NCBI GenBank assembly: GCA_900554835.1
Contig: USJD01000166.1
Span: 1-8,073, forward strand
Direction of reading: 5' to 3'
From: an uncultured Prevotella sp.
GTDB lineage: Bacteria; Bacteroidota; Bacteroidia; Bacteroidales; Bacteroidaceae
DNA length: 8,073 nucleotides
Position numbers and translations under genes: made by a program. Below, one piece after another: positions 1 through 4,887 of this stretch (its first letter is position 1; the number at the start of each line of letters is the position of its first letter). The notes below the pieces were generated by a model that saw only the letters and a list, made by a program, of their open reading frames with translations, was not told the origin of the DNA and ran no database searches.

Positions 1-84
1 GCAAGAAATGAGGCTTCTGGGGAATTGAAATATCAACCATCAAAACACACAAAAAATAAGTTTAACCTTTAAAATTGAATCAAA

Positions 85-189
85 ATGAGTAAGATGAAAA
101 CAGACACTTGGAAGACCATTCTTCAAATCGCCATCAGTTTCTTGACGGCGCTTGCCACCACGCTCGGAATTACGAGTTGTATGGGATAG
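85..189 (+). CDS. smalltalk family microprotein (34 aa)
   Basis: A 34-codon reading frame, ATG at 85 and TAG at 187-189, too short for routine gene callers. The product begins MSKMKTDTWKTILQIAIS and ends TTLGITSCMG. It has a short charged N-terminus, a Trp-Lys-Thr-Ile-Leu-Gln core, one hydrophobic segment at about residues 11-29 and a near-terminal Cys in a Thr-Ser-Cys-Met context. I recognise this as the 'smalltalk' protein family of Bacteroidota, whose members are about 30-35 residues with the same WKTILQ...TTLG.TSC signature. The function is unknown. In many genomes it sits near an HU-like DNA-binding protein and an N-acetylmuramoyl-L-alanine amidase; no amidase follows here. The TSC near the C-terminus looks like a lipobox, but its position rules out an ordinary lipoprotein signal. 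A second ATG at codon 4 (94) is a possible start. Family identity is from memory of the pattern; location as a single-pass membrane peptide is inferred. Confidence 0.85.
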   Translation: MSKMKTDTWKTILQIAISFLTALATTLGITSCMG

Positions 190-220
190 CGTAAGTAAAC
201 AATGAATTAGGATAGAAATT

Positions 221-253
221 CCGGTCATTCCCGGTCATGGTCATTTCTGGTCA
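221..253. repeat. four GGTCA direct repeats
   Basis: GGTCA occurs at 223-227, 233-237, 239-243 and 249-253, giving start-to-start spacings of 10, 6 and 10 bases, symmetric about the middle. Three of the four continue as GGTCATT or GGTCATG. The block lies 34 bases after the smalltalk stop codon. It may be a protein binding site or a short decayed tandem repeat; the sequence alone does not decide. Confidence 0.5.
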
Positions 254-300
254 AAATCATTGAAGGTATTACGAATCAAATGGCTATAATACCTCCTTAT

Positions 301-337
301 AAAAAACGAAAACCTCCAGCTTCACAGTTGGGGGTTT
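301..337 (-). terminator. terminator of the candidate small RNA
   Basis: Arms 310-317 and 330-337 pair around a short loop, with extension inward to 320/327. On the minus strand the hairpin is followed by TTTTCGTTTTTT (down to 301), the U-rich tail expected of an intrinsic terminator. On the plus strand the stem itself is slightly better, because two C·A mismatches become U·G and G·U pairs, but only GTTTCT follows. It could therefore also end the smalltalk transcript weakly. Confidence 0.5.
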
Positions 338-479
338 CTAAACAAACTACTTAAAAACTAATCTACTAAAACAATAATACGGAAGATCTAAAAGATCCTC
401 AGTATTTCTTTCTAAGATAGAATAATATCTCAGAAAGTGAAGAGCCGTCTTTCTCAAGAGAGCCCTTCAATAACAAATC
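301..479 (-). ncRNA. candidate structured small RNA, about 180 nt
   Basis: Read on the minus strand, this stretch folds into three hairpins separated by single bases: 439-468 (8 bp, one C·C mismatch, 4 bp, GAGA tetraloop), 408-437 (12 continuous pairs including one G·U, 6-nt loop) and 376-406 (5 bp, one mismatch, 7 bp, 5-nt loop). A U/A-rich single-stranded stretch and a terminator hairpin at 310-337 with a T-rich tail follow. In all three 5' hairpins the G·U pairs exist only in the minus-strand transcript and become A·C mismatches on the plus strand, so the minus strand is the transcribed one. A TATATTTG box at 485-492 would start the RNA near 479. No reading frame of note is present. I do not recognise it as tmRNA, RNase P RNA, SRP RNA or a known riboswitch. 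A 6S-like fold is unlikely because the two ends do not pair. Existence as an RNA is inference from structure. Confidence 0.55.
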
Positions 480-484
480 TGTTG

Positions 485-511
485 CAAATATACACTTTTT
501 TTAAAAAACAA
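485..511 (-). promoter_or_regulatory. promoter of the candidate small RNA
   Basis: On the minus strand TATATTTG (492 to 485) matches the Bacteroidetes -7 box TAnnTTTG. A TTG at 511-509 lies 16 bases upstream, a little closer than the usual 19-21, separated by an A/T run. A start near 479 would put the first hairpin about 10 bases into the transcript. Confidence 0.5.
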
Positions 512-589
512 CATCATTCTCTCTGTTTTTTTTAACAACATTAACCTTTGCACCTGATTTCTCAATATGATTCAGGGGATTACTGAAAA

Positions 590-630
590 CGCTTCTATAT
601 ATTATGTACGCATACATATATATAGAAGCG
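590..630. repeat. long inverted repeat, 18-bp stem
   Basis: The arms CGCTTCTATATAT (590-602) and ATATATAGAAGCG (618-630) pair perfectly for 13 bp. After one bulged T (603), five more pairs (604-608 with 613-617) close a CGCA tetraloop. On the minus strand the stem is followed by TTTT (589-586) and lies about 45 bases past the stop codon of the decayed minus-strand frame ending at 673. It may therefore be the old terminator of that gene. A cruciform or protein site is an alternative. Confidence 0.6.
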
Positions 631-672
631 ATGATATGGATAAGGGAAAAATCCTTATAATAGACTGAATCC

Positions 673-799
673 TTATCTTACGATATATTTCTTTCCATTT
701 ACCAGATAGATTCCGCTACGAAGGTCCTGCAACTTTTCGCATTCATCTTTCTGCCTGTCAGATCATAACAGCCTGAAAATGTGGCTTTCTGGGGAATTG
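673..799 (-). pseudogene. relic of a C-terminal tail domain, frameshifted
   Basis: On the minus strand, one frame reads FSGCYDLTGRKMNAK (about 735-779). A second frame, shifted by one base, continues LQDLRSGIYLVNGKKYIVR and then TAA at 675-673. Joined across the shift near 733, they reproduce the familiar Prevotella/Bacteroides C-terminal tail pattern YDLxGR(K/R)...L..GIY(I/L)VNGKK..(I/V)(R/K). That tail resembles the type IX secretion sorting domain and ends many secreted or surface proteins. Upstream (above 800) the first frame meets a stop within a few codons and no further similarity can be read, so only the last 40 or so codons survive. The parent protein cannot be identified. A sequencing error could explain the shift but not the missing body of the gene. 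Confidence 0.65.
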
Positions 800-920
800 T
801 GATTCAAGGAACTCTTAAACGCAGACTGAGCATGACAAACAAAACTTAACTTCTTCGAGAGTGGCGATATTTTAACATAAAAATAACATGCACTTAACAC
901 AAGAAGTCAGGATTTTATTA

Positions 921-928
921 TATCTTTG
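921..928 (+). promoter_or_regulatory. -7 promoter box of the CPBP protease gene
   Basis: TATCTTTG matches TAnnTTTG exactly. No clear TTTG or TTG lies 19-21 bases upstream, so the -33 element is weak. Transcription would begin near 935, leaving a leader of about 100 bases. Confidence 0.55.
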
Positions 929-932
929 CCCT

Positions 933-988
933 CAGATTTGCTGCACTCGGCAATCTGAAAGCAAGCTTTCATTACGCTCGTTGGCAGC
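933..988 (+). promoter_or_regulatory. structured leader of the CPBP protease gene
   Basis: The predicted 5' leader folds. CAGATT plus GC (933-941, one bulged T) pairs with GC plus AATCTG (950-957). GAAAG/CTTTC (957-961 with 966-970) forms a second small hairpin. GCTGC (940-944) can instead pair with GCAGC (984-988), a competing long-range arm. Whether this affects expression is unknown. Confidence 0.35.
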
Positions 989-1037
989 ATCTCTACAAAA
1001 GATAAGATTTCAGTAACAAACAATAAACTACAGCTTT

Positions 1038-1877
1038 ATGGAAAAAGAGAAACTTTCAGCAATCCTGTCAAAGGGAAGAAACGGAACCAAGGGATGGTTT
1101 CTGTATCGTGCATGGCCTGGCACCAGAAGTGCCATCTCCGTCTATCTGATGTCCATGCTTGCAGCATTACCGGTTGGCATTGCGGCAGCTTTTTGCTGCG
1201 AATTTATCGAATTTCTGACGAAGACAACCATCAATAGTACTGCATGGACCATGGCAATTTATATGCTGGCTGCAGAGCTATATATGATTCATAAATGCCG
1301 GAAGAAATTCCATCTGCGTGTTCGCCTGGAAAAGATTCAGAAGATGCCTAAGACCATCATCTTCTTGCTGGTTTTCTTGGTGGGATTGTTCCAGTTCATT
1401 CCTATGACTGCATTAGAGAACTTCATGGATTTGCCTGATCAATTGGAGCAGGATTTTGTTAACCTGGCACATAATCCGATTGGAATTCTGACGCTCTGCA
1501 TCATTGCTCCTATAGCCGAAGAATACCTCTTCCGCGGATTGATGATGCGAAAGATGCTGAGATGGAACATCAGTCCCTGGTACGCTATCATCGCCTCAAG
1601 CATCATGTTCGGTCTCATCCATCTCAACCCAGCACAGATTCCAGGAGCCATCATTCTGGGTATCGTCATGGCGTGGATGTGTTACCGCACCAGGAGTTTG
1701 ATTCCAGGTATCATCATCCACATCACCAACAATACGCTCTGCCTGATTCCAGAAGAATACTACGATACCTACATCGCCAGCACTCCGATGATGGAAGGAG
1801 GTCTCAGCCTTGTAAGCATCGCAATCATCGTTCTGTCGATTTGTCTCTTCAACAAGAAGGCTGTTGCAGCATCGTAA
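1038..1877 (+). CDS. CPBP family intramembrane glutamic endopeptidase
   Basis: This 279-residue polytopic membrane protein carries the three CPBP (Rce1/Abi-like) motifs: EExxxR as EEYLFRG (E161, E162, R166), FxxxH as FGLIH (F191, H195) and HxxxN as HITNN (H228, N232). These supply the catalytic glutamates and the metal- or substrate-orienting histidines in this family. Hydrophobic segments lie at about residues 33-60, 70-85, 106-124, 147-160, 180-196, 200-216, 219-236 and 256-271. The N-terminal 30 residues are basic and probably cytoplasmic. Bacterial members cleave membrane peptides or act in bacteriocin self-immunity and protein maturation; the substrate here cannot be told. The ATG at 1038 is the first in frame after the leader. 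The gene has its own promoter (921-928) and converges with the thioesterase gene. All key residues are present, so an active enzyme is expected. Confidence 0.93.
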   Translation: MEKEKLSAILSKGRNGTKGWFLYRAWPGTRSAISVYLMSMLAALPVGIAAAFCCEFIEFLTKTTINSTAWTMAIYMLAAELYMIHKCRKKFHLRVRLEKIQKMPKTIIFLLVFLVGLFQFIPMTALENFMDLPDQLEQDFVNLAHNPIGILTLCIIAPIAEEYLFRGLMMRKMLRWNISPWYAIIASSIMFGLIHLNPAQIPGAIILGIVMAWMCYRTRSLIPGIIIHITNNTLCLIPEEYYDTYIASTPMMEGGLSLVSIAIIVLSICLFNKKAVAAS

Positions 1878-1890
1878 AAAGATTTCATAA

Positions 1891-1963
1891 AAGGAAGTCT
1901 TCATAAGAAAGGCTTCCTTATCAAATTCCTCACCATAAGGGGAGAGTTATTCCTCCCCCTCTA
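1891..1963. terminator. shared hairpins between convergent genes
   Basis: AAGGAAGTC (1891-1899) pairs with GGCTTCCTT (1911-1919) in nine pairs including one U·G. On the minus strand TTTTATG follows the stem, so it can end the thioesterase transcript; on the plus strand it follows the CPBP stop by 13 bases. A second hairpin, GGGGAG with CTCCCC (about 1939-1944 and 1953-1958), spans the thioesterase stop codon. The arrangement suits bidirectional termination between convergent genes, though no strong U-run follows on the plus side. Confidence 0.5.
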
Positions 1964-2420
1964 CCTTGCAGCAGTCGAATCCCATCTCTTTGGCTTTATC
2001 AGGACCAAAGGTAAAGTAGATGGCTTCGCCCTCATCACAAACCTCGCCTTGGGAGTTTTCGAGAGTCAGGTGGATGGTGACGATGTTGCGGCGCTGACTG
2101 GCGATGTGACCACGCACCGTAATCTGAGAATCAGTGGTCATCACAGGCTTCTTGTACTTCACGTTGAGCTGCATCGTCACACCCGTGGTCTGCAGTTTGC
2201 GGTTGATAACCCAGCCTGCCACTTCATCCATCAGCATACTGATGATTCCGCCATGCAGGGTATTGATCCAGCCCTGGTAATTCTCGCCGGGATTCCAGAT
2301 GGTAAGCACATCCTCACCCTCTTCCCAAAACTCAAGATGCAAACCTACAGGATTGTTGGGGGCACAGCAAACGCAGTTGTAACCCTCCTTGTTCAAATAT
2401 GGATTTAATATCTTCTTCAT
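1947..2420 (-). CDS. PaaI family hotdog-fold thioesterase
   Basis: The product is 157 residues, the normal length for a single hotdog domain. The signature is NTLHGGIISMLMDEVAGW (residues 53-70): His56-Gly57-Gly58 sits at the loop before the long central helix, and Asp65-Glu66 on that helix supplies the catalytic acid of PaaI/YigI-type acyl-CoA thioesterases. The N-terminal block NCVCCAPNNPVGLHLEF (15-31) resembles the C.(G/C)(P/A).NP.GL motif common in this subfamily, here with Cys16, Cys18 and Cys19. Beta strands follow at about 82-120 and 125-140. The enzyme is soluble and cytoplasmic and probably hydrolyses an acyl-CoA as a dimer or tetramer; the acyl group is unknown. The gene is transcribed alone from a well-formed promoter (2472-2502) and diverges from the response regulator. 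The tail after residue 145 is acidic and variable. Confidence 0.9.
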   Translation of the reverse strand: MKKILNPYLNKEGYNCVCCAPNNPVGLHLEFWEEGEDVLTIWNPGENYQGWINTLHGGIISMLMDEVAGWVINRKLQTTGVTMQLNVKYKKPVMTTDSQITVRGHIASQRRNIVTIHLTLENSQGEVCDEGEAIYFTFGPDKAKEMGFDCCKVEGEE

Positions 2421-2460
2421 TTTCTAATTGATTAAACTGATTTCTAACTGATTAAACTTT
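2421..2460. repeat. 20-bp tandem repeat in the thioesterase leader
   Basis: Two adjacent 20-base copies (2421-2440 and 2441-2460) share 17 of their first 18 bases, beginning TTTCTAA and containing TGATTAAACT. They lie between the thioesterase start codon and its promoter, in the transcribed leader. The TTTCTAA word also occurs in the phased repeats before the magnesium ATPase gene. Confidence 0.7.
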
Positions 2461-2471
2461 TTAAAACAAGG

Positions 2472-2502
2472 CAAAGGTACGAATAATATCTGACAAGGCA
2501 AA
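2472..2502 (-). promoter_or_regulatory. thioesterase promoter
   Basis: On the minus strand TTTG (2502 to 2499), a 19-base spacer and TACCTTTG (2479 to 2472) form the best match in the window to the Bacteroidetes consensus TTTG-N19-TAnnTTTG. The start would be near 2466, giving a leader of about 45 bases. Confidence 0.75.
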
Positions 2503-2574
2503 GTTTTTTTAAGATATTACGGTTAATTTTCCATAATAAAAAGTGAAGAAGCGTGGGAATCTTTAAAATTGATG

Positions 2575-2582
2575 TACTTTTG
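2575..2582 (+). promoter_or_regulatory. -7 promoter box of the two-component operon
   Basis: TACTTTTG matches TAnnTTTG and lies 26 bases before the response regulator ATG, so the leader would be only about 20 bases. No good -33 element is seen at the expected distance, which could mean the promoter needs an activator. Confidence 0.6.
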
Positions 2583-2608
2583 CAAGCTACAAAAAGACGA
2601 TTATAAGT

Positions 2609-3295
2609 ATGATCAAGATTTTAGTGATAGAAGACGAAAAGCGAGTGGCAGATTTGTTGAAAATCGGTCTGGAGGAAAATGGCTATCAGGTTTTGGTGGC
2701 TTATGATGGCGAGATGGGAAGGAGATTGTTTCAATCGAATGATTTCCAACTGATTATCTCAGACATCATCCTGCCGGAGCTCAATGGCTTCGAACTCTGC
2801 CAGGAAATCAGGAAGGCAGATGAAGAAATCCCTATCATGATGCTCACGGCTCTGGGAACAGCTGATGATAAACTGGAAGGCTTTGATGTGGGAGCCGATG
2901 ACTACATGGTGAAGCCATTCGATTTCAGAGAACTGCTGGCGAGAGTGAGAGTGCTGCTGAAAAGAAGAGCCGTGGCTAAGGTTGATGTGGTGAAGGAGAT
3001 TTCATACGCCGATCTGTACATCAATCTGGAACGACAGGAAGTGACCCGAAACGGCGAACCCATCAAGCTTTCGCCTAAGGAATACAACCTGCTGGTTTAT
3101 CTGGTGGAGAATGCCGAAAGGGTGGTGAGCCGAGTGGAAATCGCCGAAAAGGTTTGGAACACCCATTTTGATACGGGAACCAATTTCATCGATGTCTATA
3201 TTAACTATCTAAGAAAGAAAATGGATAAGAACTTCGAGGTAAAACTGATTCATACCAAACCGGGAGTAGGCTTTATCTTAACGGATAAAATGTAA
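2609..3295 (+). CDS. OmpR/PhoB family response regulator
   Basis: At 228 residues, it has the standard two-domain layout. The receiver domain (about 1-118) shows the acidic pair Glu8-Asp9, the phospho-acceptor Asp52 in LIISDIILPELNG, the switch residue Thr80 (MMLTALG) and Lys102 in MVKPFDFREL. The C-terminal winged-helix domain (about 130-226) has the LSPKEYNLL helix-turn (154-162), the recognition region around VSRVEIAEKVW (173-183) and TNFIDVYINYLRKK (191-204), and ends in IHTKPGVGFIL, the family's terminal beta hairpin. It is a cytoplasmic transcription factor, phosphorylated by the kinase encoded 52 bases downstream. The 11-bp TCTAA repeats before the magnesium ATPase are its most likely target here. 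The first ATG, at 2609, gives a textbook N-terminus (MIKILVIEDE). The output genes are inferred, not proven. Confidence 0.95.
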   Translation: MIKILVIEDEKRVADLLKIGLEENGYQVLVAYDGEMGRRLFQSNDFQLIISDIILPELNGFELCQEIRKADEEIPIMMLTALGTADDKLEGFDVGADDYMVKPFDFRELLARVRVLLKRRAVAKVDVVKEISYADLYINLERQEVTRNGEPIKLSPKEYNLLVYLVENAERVVSRVEIAEKVWNTHFDTGTNFIDVYINYLRKKMDKNFEVKLIHTKPGVGFILTDKM

Positions 3296-3347
3296 TGCCC
3301 CCAACAGATAAGCCGAACAAGAAATTCATTAAAATCAGATAGAAATC

Positions 3348-4724
3348 ATGAAAATCAGAACAGCCCTTACACTTAAATACACCTGCATTACGGCAACCAT
3401 ATTTCTGCTTTGCATGGTGCTCATTTACCTGGTCAGCGAACATACCCGCGACCAGACTTTCTTCAGAAACCTGAAAAGCGAAGGCATTACCAAGGCCAAT
3501 CTCTTCCTGGCCGGACAGGTAGATGCCAAGACCATGCAGTCGGTTTATCTGAACAATAGGAAGTTTATCAACGAGGTAGAGGTTGCCGTCTATACCACCG
3601 ATTTCCACATGCTCTACCACGATGCCATCCACAACGACATCGTGAAGGAAACCGAAGGGATGATCAAGGAAATCATTCAGAAAAAAGAGATTGAATTCCA
3701 CATCGGAAAATACCAGGGCATCGGAATGGTTTTCCAATACAAGGGAAAGGATTATATTGTTACGGCTGCCGCTTATGACGGCTACGGCTACGACAACCTT
3801 GTGGGACTGCAGGAAACCCTCATCTGCCTCTTCATCATCGGATTGTCGCTGCTCTTTATCGCCGGCTATGTTCTGGCAAAACTCTCCCTCAAACCGATAA
3901 GAAACATCGTGAATGAGGCTGAAACTATTACAGCATCCCACATCGACCGCCGCATCCCCGTGAAGAACGAAAAAGATGAGTTGGGCGAACTGACCATCGC
4001 TTTCAATGAACTGCTCAAGCGACTGGAGATTTCATTCAATTCACAGAAGCAGTTTGTGAGCAACGTGTCTCACGAACTGCGTACTCCTCTGGCTGCCCTA
4101 ACAGCCGAAATCGATGTTTCGCTGCAGAAAGAGCGATCCAACGAGCAGTACCAGCTCGCCATGCAGAATATGCAGCAGGACGCCAAGCGAATGACCCGAC
4201 TGATAGATGGTTTGCTGAACCTGGCAAAGGCGGATTACGGCAAGGAAGAAATCAGCATGCGAGAGGTTCGCCTGGATGAACTTTTATTAGATGCAAGAGA
4301 ACTCATCCTGCGGGCACATCCGGAATACAGCATCGACCTACTCTTCTGCAACGAGGAAGAAGACGATGACAGTCTGATTACCGTCCTCGGCAATCCTTAT
4401 CTGCTGAACATCGCCTTCTCGAATCTGATAGAGAACAACTGCAAGTATTCGGAGAACCATTCGTCTATCGTCCAGATTTCCTTCAGAGATAAATGGAGCA
4501 TCGTCCGCATGGCAGACACCGGTTTTGGAATGTCGGCAAAGGATAAAGAGAATCTCTTCACCTTATTTTATAGAGGAGGCGGAGATGAGAAGAAGAAAGT
4601 AGAAGGCTACGGCATCGGAATGACACTGGCCCATAAGATTATCCATCTGCATGATGGCAACATCGCCGTGCATTCGGAGCAGGGCAAGGGAACCCTCTTC
4701 ATTGTGGAGATTCCACATATCTAG
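3348..4724 (+). CDS. two-component sensor histidine kinase
   Basis: This 458-residue membrane kinase has two transmembrane segments (about 10-30 and 156-177) bracketing a periplasmic domain of about 125 residues. It continues with a HAMP linker (about 178-231, starting LAKLSLKPI), a HisKA dimerisation domain with phospho-acceptor His242 in FVSNVSHELRTPLAAL, and a HATPase domain with the N box NLIENNCKYS (359-368), G1 DTGFGM (390-395), F box LFTLFYRG (403-410) and G2 GYGIGMTLA (420-428). All catalytic boxes are intact. The periplasmic part lacks a recognisable named sensor domain and has no obvious long acidic patch like that of PhoQ, so the signal is unknown. With no promoter box or terminator in the 52-base gap, it is probably co-transcribed with the regulator. 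Its position before a magnesium ATPase suggests an ion or envelope signal, which is inference. Confidence 0.95.
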   Translation: MKIRTALTLKYTCITATIFLLCMVLIYLVSEHTRDQTFFRNLKSEGITKANLFLAGQVDAKTMQSVYLNNRKFINEVEVAVYTTDFHMLYHDAIHNDIVKETEGMIKEIIQKKEIEFHIGKYQGIGMVFQYKGKDYIVTAAAYDGYGYDNLVGLQETLICLFIIGLSLLFIAGYVLAKLSLKPIRNIVNEAETITASHIDRRIPVKNEKDELGELTIAFNELLKRLEISFNSQKQFVSNVSHELRTPLAALTAEIDVSLQKERSNEQYQLAMQNMQQDAKRMTRLIDGLLNLAKADYGKEEISMREVRLDELLLDARELILRAHPEYSIDLLFCNEEEDDDSLITVLGNPYLLNIAFSNLIENNCKYSENHSSIVQISFRDKWSIVRMADTGFGMSAKDKENLFTLFYRGGGDEKKKVEGYGIGMTLAHKIIHLHDGNIAVHSEQGKGTLFIVEIPHI

Positions 4725-4774
4725 CATAATCCTCACAATATACATCTCCCTATTAATAAACGACTTACTGATTC

Positions 4775-4818
4775 TCTAATAGTTTTCTAATACCGTTCTA
4801 ATTCTTTTCTAACGGCTT
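4775..4818 (+). promoter_or_regulatory. four TCTAA repeats at 11-bp period (putative operator)
   Basis: TCTAA starts at 4775, 4786, 4797 and 4808, exactly 11 bases apart. The four consecutive 11-mers are TCTAATAGTTT, TCTAATACCGT, TCTAATTCTTT and TCTAACGGCTT. The last ends 17 bases before the TACCTTTG box, so the array covers about -33 to -75. Direct repeats at one helical turn, abutting the polymerase site, are typical of activator sites for OmpR/PhoB-type regulators. Assignment to the adjacent regulator is inference. Confidence 0.65.
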
Positions 4819-4835
4819 CTTCCACATAGTTTGCT

Positions 4836-4843
4836 TACCTTTG
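4836..4843 (+). promoter_or_regulatory. -7 promoter box of the magnesium ATPase gene
   Basis: TACCTTTG matches TAnnTTTG. There is no TTTG at the usual -33 spacing; that position is taken by the last of the 11-bp repeats, as at an activator-dependent promoter. The start near 4850 leaves a leader of under 40 bases, too short for an enterobacterial-type Mg2+ riboswitch. Confidence 0.65.
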
Positions 4844-4887
4844 CAACCGCAAAACAATAATTCACATCAAGTAAAAGTAAAGCAATT

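Larger units (their letters stand above)
190..1037. other. gene-poor structured interval
   Basis: No intact protein gene is visible in these 848 bases on either strand. In order, it holds four GGTCA words (223-253), a candidate minus-strand RNA with its own promoter box and terminator (about 300-492), T-rich and A-rich runs (496-533), a long inverted repeat (590-630), a small hairpin with 7-bp arms (640-646 with 652-658), a decayed minus-strand reading frame (673-799), and the promoter and leader of the CPBP protease gene (921-1037). Base use is AT-rich and patchy, as expected of intergenic sequence and relics. Confidence 0.7.

Noticed and set aside
1..72. Possible tail of an upstream protein gene (23 codons open to TAA at 70-72 in frame 1, or 8 codons to TGA at 26-28 in frame 2)
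   Set aside because: Smalltalk genes often follow an HU-like gene, but neither tail has a recognisable HU C-terminus and the stretch is too short to judge.
40..228. Minus-strand 62-codon frame over the smalltalk gene
   Set aside because: It is antisense to a recognised family member, has no family resemblance and no promoter box.
223..253. CRISPR array
   Set aside because: The repeats are only five to seven bases long, with gaps of a few bases and no spacer-repeat structure or cas genes.
1562..1906. Plus-strand 114-codon frame overlapping the CPBP gene
   Set aside because: It is out of frame within the conserved catalytic region of the CPBP gene, and its product is His/Ser/Arg-rich with no domain.
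3273..3941. Minus-strand 222-codon frame across the start of the kinase gene
   Set aside because: It is a shadow of the kinase and regulator coding sequences; the composition and lack of domains show it is not a gene.
4844..4887. Mg2+ riboswitch in the ATPase leader
   Set aside because: The leader is under 40 bases and shows no stable hairpin, so an enterobacterial-type or M-box riboswitch cannot fit.
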